From Rosa chinensis (lineage: Eukaryota; Streptophyta; Magnoliopsida; Rosales; Rosaceae), in contig NW_020126819.1 in assembly GCF_002994745.2 (NCBI RefSeq), forward strand, positions 62,001-126,000: 64,000 nt of DNA. The letters run 5' to 3'. Position numbers and translations under genes: made by a program. Of the stretch, positions 36,723 through 50,232 are shown piece after piece. Position 1 is the stretch's first letter, and the number at the start of each line of letters is the position of its first letter. The notes beneath the pieces are model-generated. The model ran no database searches and was not told the DNA's origin. It saw only the letters and a list, made by a program, of their open reading frames with translations.

Positions 36723-38964
36723 AATTCCCCCACACTTAGCTTTTGCTAGTCCCTTAGCAAAATCACAACACAGACACGACTACGACTCAACAAAAATTAA
36801 AGACTCGACACATAAAAGACTCTATTGCCCTTTAACTATTTGTCTCAGCAATCTCTTACTTTCACAACACCAAGATTAGCACTTCACCAAGAATCAATGT
36901 TTAGGCATTCGAGAGTTAATTAAAACACATAATTTACATATACACAAGTAGGACTTGGTTGGAACAATGGTGATGGTTTCTGTTAAGCATGTTTCAAACA
37001 AGTATGATTCAAATCCTCACAAGGTATATCCACTCTTTCTTCTCTCAGATCATGGCAATGCTTAAAAGCTTATACACTCAAGTATATGTGAAAGATAGCA
37101 AGTATATCACATAATGTAAGAAATGAAAGCACAAGTATATTTTTCTTTAAAGATCTCATGAAGGATATCAACTACTTGCACAGATGGACCCAAGCCATAG
37201 GTTCAACTCTTGTAACTCATCTCCACATCAAAGGTTGTCCCATCTTAAGGATCAAGAAGGTCTTAATGGGGTCATGGCTCAAGGTTTAAAGAAACGAAGG
37301 GTAAGGAATTTAACAAAGTGTCCTAAAAACCTAGTAGAGCTCATGTAAATGTAGAGAGACTTCTAGAAATCCACCAAGTATGCAAAAACGTCACTTTCCC
37401 ATGGGAGTGTTATAAAGGGGCCTAATGTCTTCATGTTGGGCCTAAACTTCACTCTAAACTTCCTTTGGTTACTAATGAGTTGGACAAAGGCCAAATTTTT
37501 CTGTAATGGGCCTTCAAATCAAAGTAAACTCCAAACTCACCAAGTATGGGGGACTAAAATCCATAGATATTTCATCTTTTTCTTTCTTTTTGTTTTCTAG
37601 CCGTACACTTTTTCTTTTTCACTTTCTTTTTCTCGGCTTTTTCATACATTTTTTTTTTTATGGACAAGTCTACCCCCACACTTGAGCTTTCACCTCTTCT
37701 TATTCTTCATTATGGACGCCAAAAATCTTCAAGTAAAGTCTCAATTTAGCTCCACTAAGTTCTTAGAACAAAGGGTAGGGTTATAGCTATACTAAGGCTC
37801 AGGTTAAAGATTTTTAGGGTGACGAAAGAAAAGGCTTAACGTAGGCTCAAAAGGGTTTATCTAAGGGAGTCCCACGACGGGCACAATTAAGGACACAGGT
37901 TCATTTGGCAATGGTGGTGATCCTAGGGTGCCTCTATCCTTTCCAGAATCAGGGCCATGTATTGATAAAACGTCTCAACAAGCACAAGAGTGAATTCTAG
38001 CATTCTCTAGTCCATCAAACTTAATCTATGGCAAGCAATCAATCAAATGAAAGAATAATGAGATCATCAAAACATCGCCAAGAAAATAAGAATATATATT
38101 TCATTTATCACTCCAAGAAAAAGGGACATGGCTCAATATCTCACATGGGTTTTTATGAATCAAAACTCATCCTAACATGCTCATATTTTCTGTACCAAAG
38201 TCACGAAATCCATATCCACTACAAGGCATATATTTTTCATATATCTCAATTAACCAAAGAATACCTTTTTAAAGTCATCTCAATTTTGTGATCCTCTTTT
38301 AATCATGATTCCAGAGATATAGAATCATCCTAGACAGTTAAAAGGGCATCCTAAGACTCGAAAACAAAAACAAAAGACTCAACAAACGTTAACTAGGGAC
38401 TAGGGTTATTTCCTTTCTCCTTTCGGTAACTCCTTTGGGATGTGACCAGGTAAGGAAGGGAATGATTTTGGCGGAGCTCAGCTCACTTATTTAGCAGGGG
38501 ACGAGACCCTTTGCTAGCACTTCTCGTATCCAAACCAGACCTAGACATCACACCTTAATAGATGCGCCTACGATGAAGAAATTATTTCACCCAAAACATG
38601 ACTTAATGACTCAATGAAAGCAACGAAATTTTTTTGTTTTTATTTTTGACATTTTTCGATTTTGTTTTTGTATTTTTCAATATGTGACTCAAGATAAAAG
38701 TATAAATCCCTTCCCCCACACTTAAATATTGCATTGTCCTCAATGTAATCAATCATAAGCATGCAATGAAACAATTAAGCATATAGGGTAGAAATTTACG
38801 AAAATAACTACTAAGTACAAAAAGAAAACGTGAAAAGAAGGAGAAATAGGGAAGGAGAAATCAAATCTGCGTGTGTAGACTCCTTCACAACTACTTCTGA
38901 ATTGGGTTGCCTCCCAAGCAGCGCTTAATGTTTATAGTCTTTCAGCCTAGACTTGTACCTCCAT
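36723..38964 (-). other. 3' noncoding region of element E
   Basis: Same organisation as in K: PPT at 36723-36737, further CCCCCACACTT copies at 37673-37683 and 38713-38723, and the leader-derived module at about 38470-38533. About 20 bp near 37266 is missing relative to J. No gene is seen. Confidence 0.78.
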
Positions 38965-39804
38965 TTAATCCTCATGTAGTGGAGCGTTTTGGAGGGGTAC
39001 ATCCTCCACTTCATGCTCCACAAACGTCTCATAGTATGGCTTGAGGCGATGGCCATTCACTTTGAACTCGTTACCTGTTTGTTCACTCTTTATCTGCACA
39101 GCTCCATGAGGAAACACATGAGTAATAACAAAAGGTCCAATCCAACGAGAACGAAGTTTACCTGGAAAGAGTTTAAGACGAGAATGGAATAAAAGAACTT
39201 TCTGGCCCACAACAAAAGTCTTCCTACGAATCATCTTATCATGGAATGCCTTAGTCTTTTCTTTGTAAATCTTGGCACTTTCGAAAGCATCATTCCTAAT
39301 CTCCTCTAACTCTTGCAATTGTAGCTTCCTATGAAGCCCAGCCTCATCTAGATCCATGTTAAACTGCTTCACAGCCCACCAAGCTTTGTGCTCTAACTCC
39401 ACAGGTAAATGGCAAGGTTTTCCATAGACAATTCGATATGGGGACATACCTATGGGAGTTTTGTATGCAGTTCTGTAGGCCCACAAAGCATCCTCCAAAC
39501 GCAAGGACCAATCCTTTCTGTTAGGATTCACAGTCTTCTCCAATATCCCCTTGATTTGACGATTAGAGACCTCAGCTTGCCCACTTGTTTGTGGATGATA
39601 AGGTGTAGAAACCTTATGTGTCACATCATATTTCTTCAAGAGAGCCTCAATCGTCCGACTGCAAAAGTGGGAACCACCATCACTAATGAGAACTCTAGGC
39701 ATTCCAAACCTGCTAAAGATGTTAGACTTGATAAAATCTGCAACCACCTTAGAGTCATTAGTTCGAGTGGCTTTTGCCTCCACCCATTTCGACACATAGT
39801 CCAC
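38965..39804 (-). pseudogene. pol: integrase C-terminal half of element E, open but truncated by element C
   Basis: About 280 codons without a stop on the minus strand. The frame enters at [10 protein letters not shown], just after the first catalytic Asp. It contains the second Asp (ISDGGSHF), the Glu block ([11 protein letters not shown]), and the C-terminal GPF module, ending at the normal stop. The HHCC domain and first Asp are missing because element C inserted at 39804/39805. The apparent start methionine is an accident of that junction. The intact reading frame suggests E was not old when C landed. Confidence 0.88.
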
Positions 39805-42166
39805 TGATGTCGCTTTTGGGAAGCGACCAATTTAACCCTGAAATGTCATTAGTAGTATAAAGTAAATAGGGATCGTTCTATTCCGGGGATTGAGGGTACA
39901 CCTGTCATTGTCAAACAATTAAACAATTAAAATTAAAACAAAGTCTAATATTTACAAAAATATAACAAAATATATACATATTTACGAAAAGGGGGGATTT
40001 TTGGTTTTTGGTTTTCGAAAATTAACTAAGTTAAGAAAATAATTAAAATGCAAAAACATAAAAAATACAAATGGGATGTGAGAACAAAGATCAAAGTCGA
40101 AACTCATGATTAAAATTGATTCAAGTTCATCATTGTTCATCATAGTCATGCAAGAGGAGTTGATCATGTGAAATGTTCATAAGCAAACAATTTCCCATAT
40201 TTTACTTTCAATGCTAATTAACCTAAGCGAAAGCACCTAGATTAATCCTATCAAACATGCAATCAAACCCTAGAAAGCTAGTCAATCATGTCATGTTTAA
40301 CGCATTAAGCACCTAGAAAGGCTATCAACTCAAATGTGCAACTTAGTATGAAAAAGTCCACCTAATTGCAATCTTCTTTGATTAAATTCGGTTTTTGTAC
40401 AAAACCTTTACTACTTATCGATTCAAGAACACAAAACCAAAAAGTTGATCCATGTTCTCAAATTCGTAGCAACATTCACATAAAAACCCTAAATGTTTCG
40501 AACCATTCAAGATTATCATACAAAAGATTTCTATCATGCAAATTTAATCAAACACTCACACAAAAGCAACCATAAATCGCAATATATGAATCTGAAAATT
40601 AACAATTAATCATAAAATTTCAGAAAACAACATTTGTTCATACATATGTGTCAACTAAGGCAAAAACCAACGAAAATACAAAGCAAAGGTACAAGGAGAA
40701 TCGGATTACACCGTGATGAAGATGAGATGAATGAAGTGATGAATGGTCTCTTGAATTTCGAAAGCAATCTTCAAGGATGGTGATGGATGATGTGCACGGC
40801 TTGTCTTCTTCTTCCTTGGCCTTGCTTGAACTTCGTGGTTGCCCTAGAGGATGGAGATGAACACGGCTAGGCTAGGGAGAGTTTCTGATTTTTTTTCTCA
40901 AAGTGTAAATGCAAAAGTGGGAACTCCTTGACGTTGAGAGAAGAGAGGAATATATAGGGGACGGCCCCTAGGTCTCCATGCCGTCAAAAACCCTAGAAAA
41001 GCTCACGGCTATTGCTTGCTTTGTCCACATATTTTCCTCCAATGAATTCTTGCCACATAAGCCCTATGAAGTGGTGCAACCAATCACAAAATTCCAATAT
41101 TAATTCCCTAAATAATTCTTGCCGAAATATGTAGATAATTTCTGATTTTATACACCAATTTCGGCAACAATATATTTAGAGAATAAAGGGGGATGAACCT
41201 AGACTCCTTTGAGAGCTTTTTGTGTTCAACACATATTCTCTTTCCTTTAAAAGCTCCCTAAGAAATCTCCACGAAATCTCTTTATTTTTCTGATTTTTCC
41301 TCACGGCAAAAACCCTAATTTCTCTCTTCATTATCTCTTGGCCGAATTCCCTAGGGTTTGCACGGCATTCCCTTGTTTTCCTCTTGGCTTGGACGGCTAG
41401 GAGTCTTCTAGGGTTTATCTCTTGATTTATTTCCATAAAAATAGCCCTAGAAAATCTCCCTAGAAAATCTCCTTTTAATTTCTGATTTTCCACGTCACCT
41501 CCTTGTTTCTCTCTTGCAAATTCACGGCAAAACATCTTTAGGGCTAGGGTTTGCGTCACAAACCCTAGTTCCATGGGCTCTTGTGGGCTTTTATCCAATT
41601 AGCCGAAAATCCAACAAGTCTTGAGAGTTTTTGGGCCTCCATGCGTCACCTCTATGCCATGTCATCATCTAGAGTCTTCAAGAAGCTTCTCTCATGCCAT
41701 GTCACTTCATTAATTCGATCTCCATTCATGGTTGGCTCAAGAGTCTTGTTTTGGCAAGCTTTCCTTTTCTGGACAGGGTTTCCTGGTTGGACCAGGAAAA
41801 CTTCTTTTCTTCATTTCTGCTCATTTGTGCTTCCCTTTGTACTTCATCTTGTCTCCCTCCAACGTTGGCTAGCTTCTCTCTCCATTTGTGAGCTCGTTTC
41901 AGCTCATTTGTGACAAGGACCTGAAAATAGAAACTAGTAAGAAAAATAGAAACTTTCCTAAAATGAAAAATGGCAACTTTCCTAAACTGAAAATGGGAAA
42001 CTTTCTAAAAATGAAAAATAGAAACTACCGAAAATAGAAACTTTCTACAAATAGGAATTTTCCCAATCAAAGAATGGAAACTTTCCTAAACAGGGTTTTA
42101 TTAAGGAAATAACGCAGAAAATGTAGGGAAATGCAGTTAAAACGTCGCATTAAAATGCTCCTATCA
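39805..42166 (-). repeat. 3' LTR of element C
   Basis: Runs from TGATGTCGC to GCTCCTATCA, 2362 bp, and is followed by the PPT complement. A minus-strand TATA-like tract is at 40950-40957. It is the same subfamily as L, Q and R. The terminal stem is GTCGCTT/AAGCGAC (39809-39827). Confidence 0.88.
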
Positions 42167-43358
42167 AATTCCCCCACACTTAGCTTTTGCTAGTCATTTA
42201 GCAAAATCACACTAAGACACACACTAAGACTCAACGAAAATTAAAGACTTGACACGAAACAGACTCTATAGCCCTTCAACTTTTTGTCTCAGCAATCTCT
42301 TACTTTCACAACACCAAGATTAGCACTTCACCAAGAATAAATGTTTAGGCATTCGAGAGTTAATTGAAACACATAATCTTCACATACACAAGTAGGACTT
42401 GGTTGGAACAATGGTGATGGTTTCTGTTAAGCATGCTTCAAACAAGTATGATTCAACTCCTCACAAGTTATATCCACTCTTTCTTCTCTCAGATCATGGC
42501 AATGCTTAAAAGCTTATACACTCAAGTATATGTGAAAGATAGCAAGTATATCACATAATTCAAGAAACGAAAGCACATGTATAATTTTCCTTAAAGATCT
42601 CATGAAGGATACCAACTACTTGCACAGATGGACCCAAGCCATAGGTTCAACTCTTGTAACTCATCTCCACATCAAGGGCTGTCCCATCTTAAGGATCAAG
42701 AAGGTCTTCTTAAAGGTTGTAATGGGGCCAAGGCTCAAGGTTTTAAGAAATGAAGGGTAAGGATTTATCAAAGTGTCCTAAAAACCTAGCAGAGCACATG
42801 TAAATGTAGAGACCACAAGAAATCCACCAATGCATTGCAAAAACGTCACTTCCCCTAGAGGTAACATAAAAGGGGCCTAGTGTCTTCATGTTGGGCCCAA
42901 TCTTCATTGTAGACTTCCCTTGAACTATAGTGGTATGGACAAAGGCCAAATTTTTCTGTAGTGGCCTTCAGTTCAAAGTAAACTCCAAAATCACTAAGTA
43001 TGGGGGACTAAAATCCATAAATATTTCTTTCTTTTCTTTCTAGCCGTACACAATTTTTTTTCTTTTCTTTTCATTTTTCACGGCTTTCACATATATTTTT
43101 TTTTTTTTTATGGACAAGTCTACCCCCACACTTGAACTTTCACCTCTTCTCAATTTTCATCCTTAGCATCAAACCCATGTAGTATGTCTCAAAAGATAGC
43201 TCCACTAAGTTCTTAGAACAAAGGGTAGGGTTGTAACTATACTAAGCTTCATGGTTAAGGATTTTAAGGGTGATGAATGAAAAGGCTTAATGTAGGCTCA
43301 AAGGGGCTTATCTAGGGGGGTCCCACGACGGGCACAAATGGGGACACAAGTTTATATG
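42167..43358 (-). other. 3' noncoding region of element C, LTR-proximal part
   Basis: Holds the PPT (42167-42181) and the central PPT-like copy (43133-43143), beside a T-rich tract. It is interrupted at 43358 by element B; 43354-43358 (atatg) is the left target-site copy. No gene is seen. Confidence 0.8.
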
Positions 43359-45371
43359 TGATGCGCCTGAAAGCAAGCGCATAATTTAACCCTGAAATGT
43401 CATTAGTAGTACGTAATAAATAGGGATCGTTCTATTCCGGGGATTGAGGGTACACCTGTCATTGTCAAACAATTAAACAATTAAAATTAAAACAAAGTAT
43501 AATATTCACAAAGATATTCACAACTATAAACATTGTACACGAAAAGGGGGATTTTGTTTTTGGTTTTTCGAAAATAAAACTAAGTTAACAAAACAATTAA
43601 AATGCAAAAACATAAAAATACGAATGGAATGAGAGAACAAAGATCAAAATCGAAACATATGATTAAAATTGACTCAAACCCTAATATTGTTCATCTAAGT
43701 CATGAGAAAGGAGTTGATCATGTGAAACATTCGAAAGCAAATGAATTCCCATTTTTTACTTTTCAATGCTAATTAACCTAAGCGAAAGCACCTAGATTAA
43801 TCCTATCAAACATGCAATCAAACCCTAGAAAACTAGTCAATCATGTCATGTTTAACGCATTACACATAGAGAAAGGCTATCAACCCAAGTGTACAACTTA
43901 GTATGGAAAAGTCCACCTAATTGCAATCCTCGTTAATTAAATTCGATCTTTGTACAAAACCTTTACTACTTTGATTCAAGTTTACACAAAACGAAAAGTC
44001 GATTTCATGCTCTTAAACCTAGCATCATTCATATCAAAACCCTAAGTGTTTGCAACCACATAAGATTAAAATACAAAAGTTATCTATAACGCAAATTTAA
44101 TTAAACAAACTCACATCAGCAACTCTCGAATCACAATATATGAATCTGAAAATTCTCAATTAATCATAAAATTCCAGAAATTAATATTTGTTCAAACACA
44201 TATGTCAACTAGTTCATAACCAACGAAATTCAAAGCAAAGGTTACAAAGGAGAATCGGATTACACCGTGAGATGGGGATGGTGATGAACGATTGATGTGG
44301 TGGTCTCTTAAATCTCGAAAGCAAGCTTCAAGGTTGGAGATGGATGATGGATGCTCACAGCTATGCTTCTTCTCCCTTGGCCTTGCTTGAACTCGTGGAG
44401 ATGACTAGAGGATGGAGAAACTCACGGCTATGCTAAGAAGATTTTCTGATTTTTTTCTAAAGTGTAAATTGTATGGGGAGAGGACCCCTTGACGTTGAGA
44501 AAGGGGGAGTTTTATATAGGAGCATGGCTAGGGTTCACAAAGCAATCAGAATTTTCCACATAGCTTCAACCAATGATAATTCGCCAAGTAAGCTTGTGAT
44601 GTGGTCCAACCAATCATAGAATGCCAAGTAAGCCTTGTGATGTGTTCCAACCAATCATAATTCTCTAAAATACCTCCCTAATATTTAATTGCCGAATTTC
44701 CTTGAAATTATTCTGATTTTCTTCATGAATTTCGGCCAACATTCCTTTAGGGAATTTAGGGATGAATCTAGACGCCTTTTTAGCTTTTCCTTGGTGCACA
44801 CATATTTTCCTTCCATAAATATCTCCCTTGAATCTCTCTTGGCGTCATCTCCTTGATTATTTCTGATTTTCACTTTGGCAATCACACCAAATTAGTCCTC
44901 CAACAATATTTCTTTCCATAAAAGTCTCCCAAGAAAATCTCTCCTTGAAATCCTCAATCAATCATCTTCAATTCCCACGTTGTCACCTTGTTTTTCCTTA
45001 AGTATTACACGGCAAATTTAATCCCCAAGGAAAATATATTTTCCTTTTTTAAAAAAAAACTCTTCCTTGATTCTCTTCTTGCCATGTCATCTTCATGAAA
45101 CTTCTCGTTCCATTTATGAACTCAATTCTGCTTATTTATTCCAAAAACCTGAAAATAGAAGCTTTCTAAAATAAGAAATGGAAACTTTCTTAAACTAAAA
45201 TGGAAACTTTCTAAAAATGGAAAATAGAAACTACAAAACGGAAACTTTCTACAATTAGGAACTTTCCCATTCAAAGAATGGAAATTTTCCTAAACAGAGT
45301 TTTATTAAGGAAATAACGCAGAAAATATAGGGAAATAACAGTTAAAACGTCGCATTAAAATGCTCCTATCA
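43359..45371 (-). repeat. 3' LTR of element B
   Basis: Runs from TGATGCGCC to CTCCTATCA, 2013 bp. A minus-strand TATA-like TTTATATAGG is at 44511-44520. Two near-identical ATTGG-containing units lie upstream of it (about 44565-44665). Confidence 0.92.
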
Positions 45372-47410
45372 AATTCCCCCACACTTAGCTTTTGCTAGTC
45401 CCTTAGCAAAATCACACAAAGACTCAACTAAGACTCAACGAAAATTTAAAGACTCTACACAAACAATGACTCTATTGCCCTTCAACTTTTTTTCAACTTT
45501 TTGTCTCAGCAATCTCTTACTTTCACAACACCAAGAGTAGCACTCAACCAAGAATCAATGTTTAAGCATTCGAGAGTTAATTGAAACACATAATCTTCAC
45601 ATACACAAGTAGGACTTGGTTGTAACAATGGTAATGGGTTCTGTTAAGCATGTTTCAAACAAGTTTGATTCAATCCTCACAAGGCATATCCACTCTTTCT
45701 TCTCTCAGAATTCAAGGCAATGCTTAAAAGCTTATACACTCAAGTATATGTGAAAGATAGCAAGTATATCACATATTATATGAAACGAAAGCACATGTAT
45801 ATATTTTTCTTTTAAAGATCTCATGAAAGATACCAACTACTTGCACAGATGGACCCAAGCCATAGGTTCAACTCTTGTAACTCATCTCCACATCAAGGGC
45901 TGTCCCATCTTAAGGATCAAGAAGGTCTTCTCAAGGGTTGTAATGGGGCCAAGGCACAAGGTTTTAAGAAACAAAGGATAAGGAATTAACAAAGTGTCCT
46001 AAAAACCTAGCAGAGCACATGTAAATGTAGAGACTTCAAGAAATTCCAGCAAGGCATTGTAAAAACGTCACTTTCCCTAGGGGTGATCATAAAAGGGCCT
46101 AATGTCTTCATGTTGGGCCCAATCTTCACTCTAAACTTCCTTTGAACTCTAGTGAATTGGACAAAGGCCATATTTTCTGTAATGGGCCTTCAGTTCAAAG
46201 TAAACTCCAAAATCACTAAGTATGGGGGACTAAAATCCATAAACATTTTTCATTCTTTTAGCCGTACACATTTTTTCTTTTTCACTTTCTTTTCCTCAGC
46301 TTTTTCACACATTTTTTTTTTCTTTATGGATAAGTCTACCCCCACACTTGAACTTTCACCTCTTCTCAATTTTCATCCTTAGCACCAAACCCACGTAGTA
46401 TGTCTCAAAAGATAGCTCCACGAAGTTCTTAGAACAAAGGGTAGGGTTGTAACTATACTAAGCTTCATGGTTAAGGATTTTAAGGGTGATGAATGAAAAG
46501 GCTTAATGTAGGCTCAAAGGGGCTTATCTAGGGGGGTCCCACGACGGGCACAATTAAGGACACAGGTTTATTTGGCAATGGTGGTAATTCCTAGGGTGCC
46601 TCTATCCTTTCCAGAATCAGGGCCATGTATTGATATAACGTTTCAACAAGCACAAGAGTGAATTCTAGCATTCTCTAGTCCATCAAACTTAATCTATGGC
46701 AAGTAGTCAATCAAGATGAAAGAATAATGTGATCATCAAAACATCGCCAAGAAAATAAGAATATATATTTTCGATTCACTCCAAGAAAAAGGGACATGGG
46801 CTCAATTATCTCACATGGGTTTATATGAATCAAAACTCATCCTAACATGCTCATATTCTGTACCAAGGTCACGAAATCCATATCCACTACACATGCATAC
46901 ATTTTTCATATATCTCAATTAACCAAAGAATACCATTTAAAATCATCTCAATTTTGTGATCCTCTTTTAGTCATGATTTCAAAGATATAGAATCATCCTA
47001 GACAGTTGAAAGGCATCCTATGACTCAACAATAAAAACAAAGGACAAAGACTCAATAAATAAAAGCGACGAATTTTTTTTTTTTTTTTGACATTTTTTTC
47101 GAATTTTTTTTGTATTTTTCAATATATATGACTCAAAATAAAAGTATAAATCCCTTCCCCCACACTTAAATATTGCATTGTCCTCAATGTAATCAATTAT
47201 AAACATGCAATGAAACAAATAAGCATAGATAGAAGGCATTTACGAAAACAAATCCAAAACAAAAGAGAAAAATTAAAAAAAATAAAAACAAATAGGGAAA
47301 GAGAAAGCAAATCTGTGTTGGTAGACTCCTTCACAGCTACTTCTGAATTGGGTTGCCTCCCACGCAGCGCTTGAATTTAACGTCTTTCAGCCAGACGGTA
47401 CCTCCATTAA
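45372..47410 (-). other. 3' noncoding region of element B
   Basis: PPT at 45372-45386, with other CCCCCACACTT copies at 46339-46349 and 47157-47167. Like A and C, it lacks the leader-derived module near the INT end. No gene is seen. Confidence 0.75.
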
Positions 47411-48211
47411 ATAAAGTTAGTGAAATACAAAATAATATAAACAAGTAACTATGCAAAATACAAGTAATTAGCAAGTAAATTGTACAAAAGACACAAGTTA
47501 ACACAAGTGAGTAAAAAAAAAAAAACATGAAAAATATTTACACAAATGTTTTTTTTTTCCCTTAGTGTATCACAACATTTTGTTTTGTTATAAATATTGT
47601 CGATATCGAATTAAATTCCAAGCGGTAAATTAAGTGGACGTGCGGCCCAAGTATAGTCGCCAAGACACAAAGTCCCTTTCAAATCCTTTGGGCAACCTTA
47701 CTGAAATGGCCAGGTGGGGGAGGACGAACACGAGAGGAAAAATCCATTTTGGCATGAGCTACTCCCACATAGTGGTTTAGGCCCATTTGGAAGCACTTCT
47801 GGATTCAAAAACCCGTCATGAACGTTGTCCCCTTCCTAGACACCATTCCACATAGGCTATACTTACTAAGATGAAAAAGTTCATAAGTGTGAAGACAGTT
47901 CAATGAATGTTAATAAAGGCCGCCCTCAACCTTAAGGGACCTGGACTAGGTACCAATAAGGGGTTTAGGCCAATATTAATAAACACGACTTCACCTATTC
48001 CTTCTTTAATTTACAACTCACAATTAAAATTCGTATTCAACAATATAAATAACAACCTAAGTAATTAATTAACTAATTAACTAACAAATTATGAACAATT
48101 AACAAGTAAGTTTTTTTTTTTTTTTTTTTTTTTCGAACACAATAAAAAACAACACATATATTCACATATTTAACAAGTGATTTTTCAATCCCCGGCAACG
48201 GCGCCAAAAAT
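47411..48211 (-). other. filler and leader of element B with PBS
   Basis: Filler at 47411-47558 is related to that of A (CTTGTGTTAACTTGTGT-type units read on the minus strand). Leader from about 47559 includes the diverged module (about 47620-47880), a T run at 48112-48133, and the tRNA-Asp PBS at 48189-48206. About 100 bp of leader retained in A is absent. Confidence 0.75.
48189..48206 (-). promoter_or_regulatory. primer-binding site of element B (tRNA-Asp)
   Basis: TGGCGCCGTTGCCGGGGA on the minus strand, identical to K and A, 5 nt from the LTR. Confidence 0.93.
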
Positions 48212-50227
48212 TGATGCACCTGAAAGCAAGCGCATAATTTAACCCTGAAATGTCATTAGTAGTACGTAATAAATAGGGATCGTTCTATTCCGGGGATTGA
48301 GGGTACACCTGTCATTGTCAAACAGTTAAACAATTAAAATTAAAACAAAGTATAATATTCACAAATATATTCACAACTATAAACATTGTACACGAAAAAA
48401 GGGGGGATTTTGTTTTTGGTTTTTCGAAAATAAAACTAAGTTAACAAAACAATTAAAATGCAAAAACATAAAAACACAAATGGAATGAGAGAACAAAGAT
48501 CAAAACCGAAACTTATGATTAAAATTGACTCAAACCCTAATATTGTTCATCTAAGTCATGAGAAAGGAGTTGATCATGTGAAACGTTCGAAAGCAAATGA
48601 ATTCCCATTTTTTACTTTTCAATGCTAATTAACCTAAGCGAAAGCACCTAGATTAATCCTATCAAACATGCAATCAAACCCTAGAAAGCTAGTCAATCAT
48701 GTCATGTTTAACGCATTACACATAGAGAAAGGCTATCAACTCAAGTGTACAACTTAGTATGGAAAAGTCCACCTAATTGCAATCCTCGTTAATTAAATTC
48801 GATCTTTGTACAAAACCTTTACTACTTTGATTCAAGTTTACACAAAACGAAAAGTCGATTTCATGTTCTTAAACCTAGCACCAATTATATCGAAACCCTA
48901 AGTGTTTGCAACCACATAAGATTAAAATACAAAAGTTATCTATAACGCAAATTTAATTAAACAAACCCACATAAGCAACTCTCGAATCACAATATATGAA
49001 TCTGAAAATTCTCAATTAATCATAAAATTCCAGAAATTAATATTTGTTCAAACACATATGTCAACTAGTTCATAACCAACGAAATTCAAAGCAAAGGTTA
49101 CAAAGGAGAATCGGATTACACCGTGAGATGGGGATGGTGATGAACGATTGATGTGGTGGTCTCTTGAATCTCGAAAGCAAGCTTCAAGGTTGGAGATGGA
49201 TGATGGATGCTCACAGCTATGCTTCTTCTCCCTTGGCCTTGCTTGAACTCGTGGAGATGACTAGAGGATGGAGAAACTCACGGCTATGCTAAGAAGATTT
49301 TCTGATTTTTTTCTAAAGTGTAAATTGTATGGGGAGAGGACCCCTTGACGTTGAGAAAGGGGGAGTTTTATATAGGAGCATGGCTAGGGTTCACAAAGCA
49401 ATCAGAATTTTCCACATAGCTTCAACCAATGATAATTCGCCAAGTAAGCTTGTGATGTGGTCCAACCAATCATAGAATGCCAAGTAAGCCTTGTGATGTG
49501 TTCCAACCAATCATAATTCTCTAAAATACCTCCCTAATATTTAATTGCCGAATTTCCTTGAAATTATTCTGATTTTCTTCATGAATTTCGGCCAACATTC
49601 CTTTAGGGAATTTAGGGATGAATCTAGACGCCTTTTTAGCTTTTCCTTGGTGCACACATATTTTCCTTCCATAAATATCTCCCTTGAATCTCTCTTGGCG
49701 TCATCTCCTTGATTATTTCTGATTTTCACTTTGGCAATCACACCAAATTAGTCCTCCAACAATATTTCTTTCCATAAAAGTCTCCCAAGAAAATCTCTCC
49801 TTGAAATCCTCAATCAATCATCTTCAATTCCCACGTTGTCACCTTGTTTTTCCTTAAGTATTACAAGGCAAATTTAATCCCCAAGGAAAATATATTTTCC
49901 TTTTTTAAAAAAAAACTCTTCCTTGATTCTCTTCTTGCCATGTCATCTTCATGAAACTTCTCGTTCCATTTATGAACTCAATTCTGCTTATTTATTCCAA
50001 AAACCTGAAAATAGAAGCTTTCTAAAATAAGAAATGGAAACTTTCTTAAACTAAAATGGAAACTTTCTAAAAATGGAAAATAGAAACTACAAAACGGAAA
50101 CTTTCTACAATTAGGAACTTTCCCATTCAAAGAATGGAAATTTTCCTAAACAGAGTTTTATTAAGGAAATAACGCAGAAAATATAGGGAAATAACAGTTA
50201 AAACGTCGCATTAAAATGCTCCTATCA
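48212..50227 (-). repeat. 5' LTR of element B
   Basis: 2016 bp. The TATA-like tract is at 49366-49374. The U3 half is almost identical to the left LTR. The U5 half has nearly all the differences (about twenty by eye). Confidence 0.92.
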
Positions 50228-50232
50228 ATATG

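Larger units (their letters stand above)
34506..39804 (-). mobile_element. element E, left part (3' LTR, 3' noncoding region, integrase C-terminal half)
   Basis: A minus-strand element of the J/K subfamily inserted in LTR H. It reads LTR 34506-36722, PPT at 36723, noncoding region to 38964 and integrase 38965-39804, where element C interrupts it. Its upstream genes and 5' LTR should lie beyond C, outside the window. One candidate scrap is the 83-bp stretch at 62852-62934. Confidence 0.85.
43359..50227 (-). mobile_element. element B, a non-autonomous (LARD-type) Athila derivative
   Basis: A complete 6.87-kb minus-strand element with LTRs 43359-45371 and 48212-50227, PBS 48189-48206 and PPT 45372-45386. 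A perfect atatg duplication flanks it (43354-43358, 50228-50232). The 2.84-kb interior has no gag or pol. The sequence passes from just after the pol stop position (about 47410) through A/T-rich filler to the leader (about 47559). It is inserted in the 3' noncoding region of element C. By eye the LTRs differ by about 1%, mostly in the U5 half, so B is older than A. Confidence 0.92.

Noticed and set aside
44685..44885. 66-codon frame shared by the B LTRs and D
   Set aside because: Sense-strand U3 sequence upstream of the TATA box, conserved through recent copying; no domain or expression evidence.
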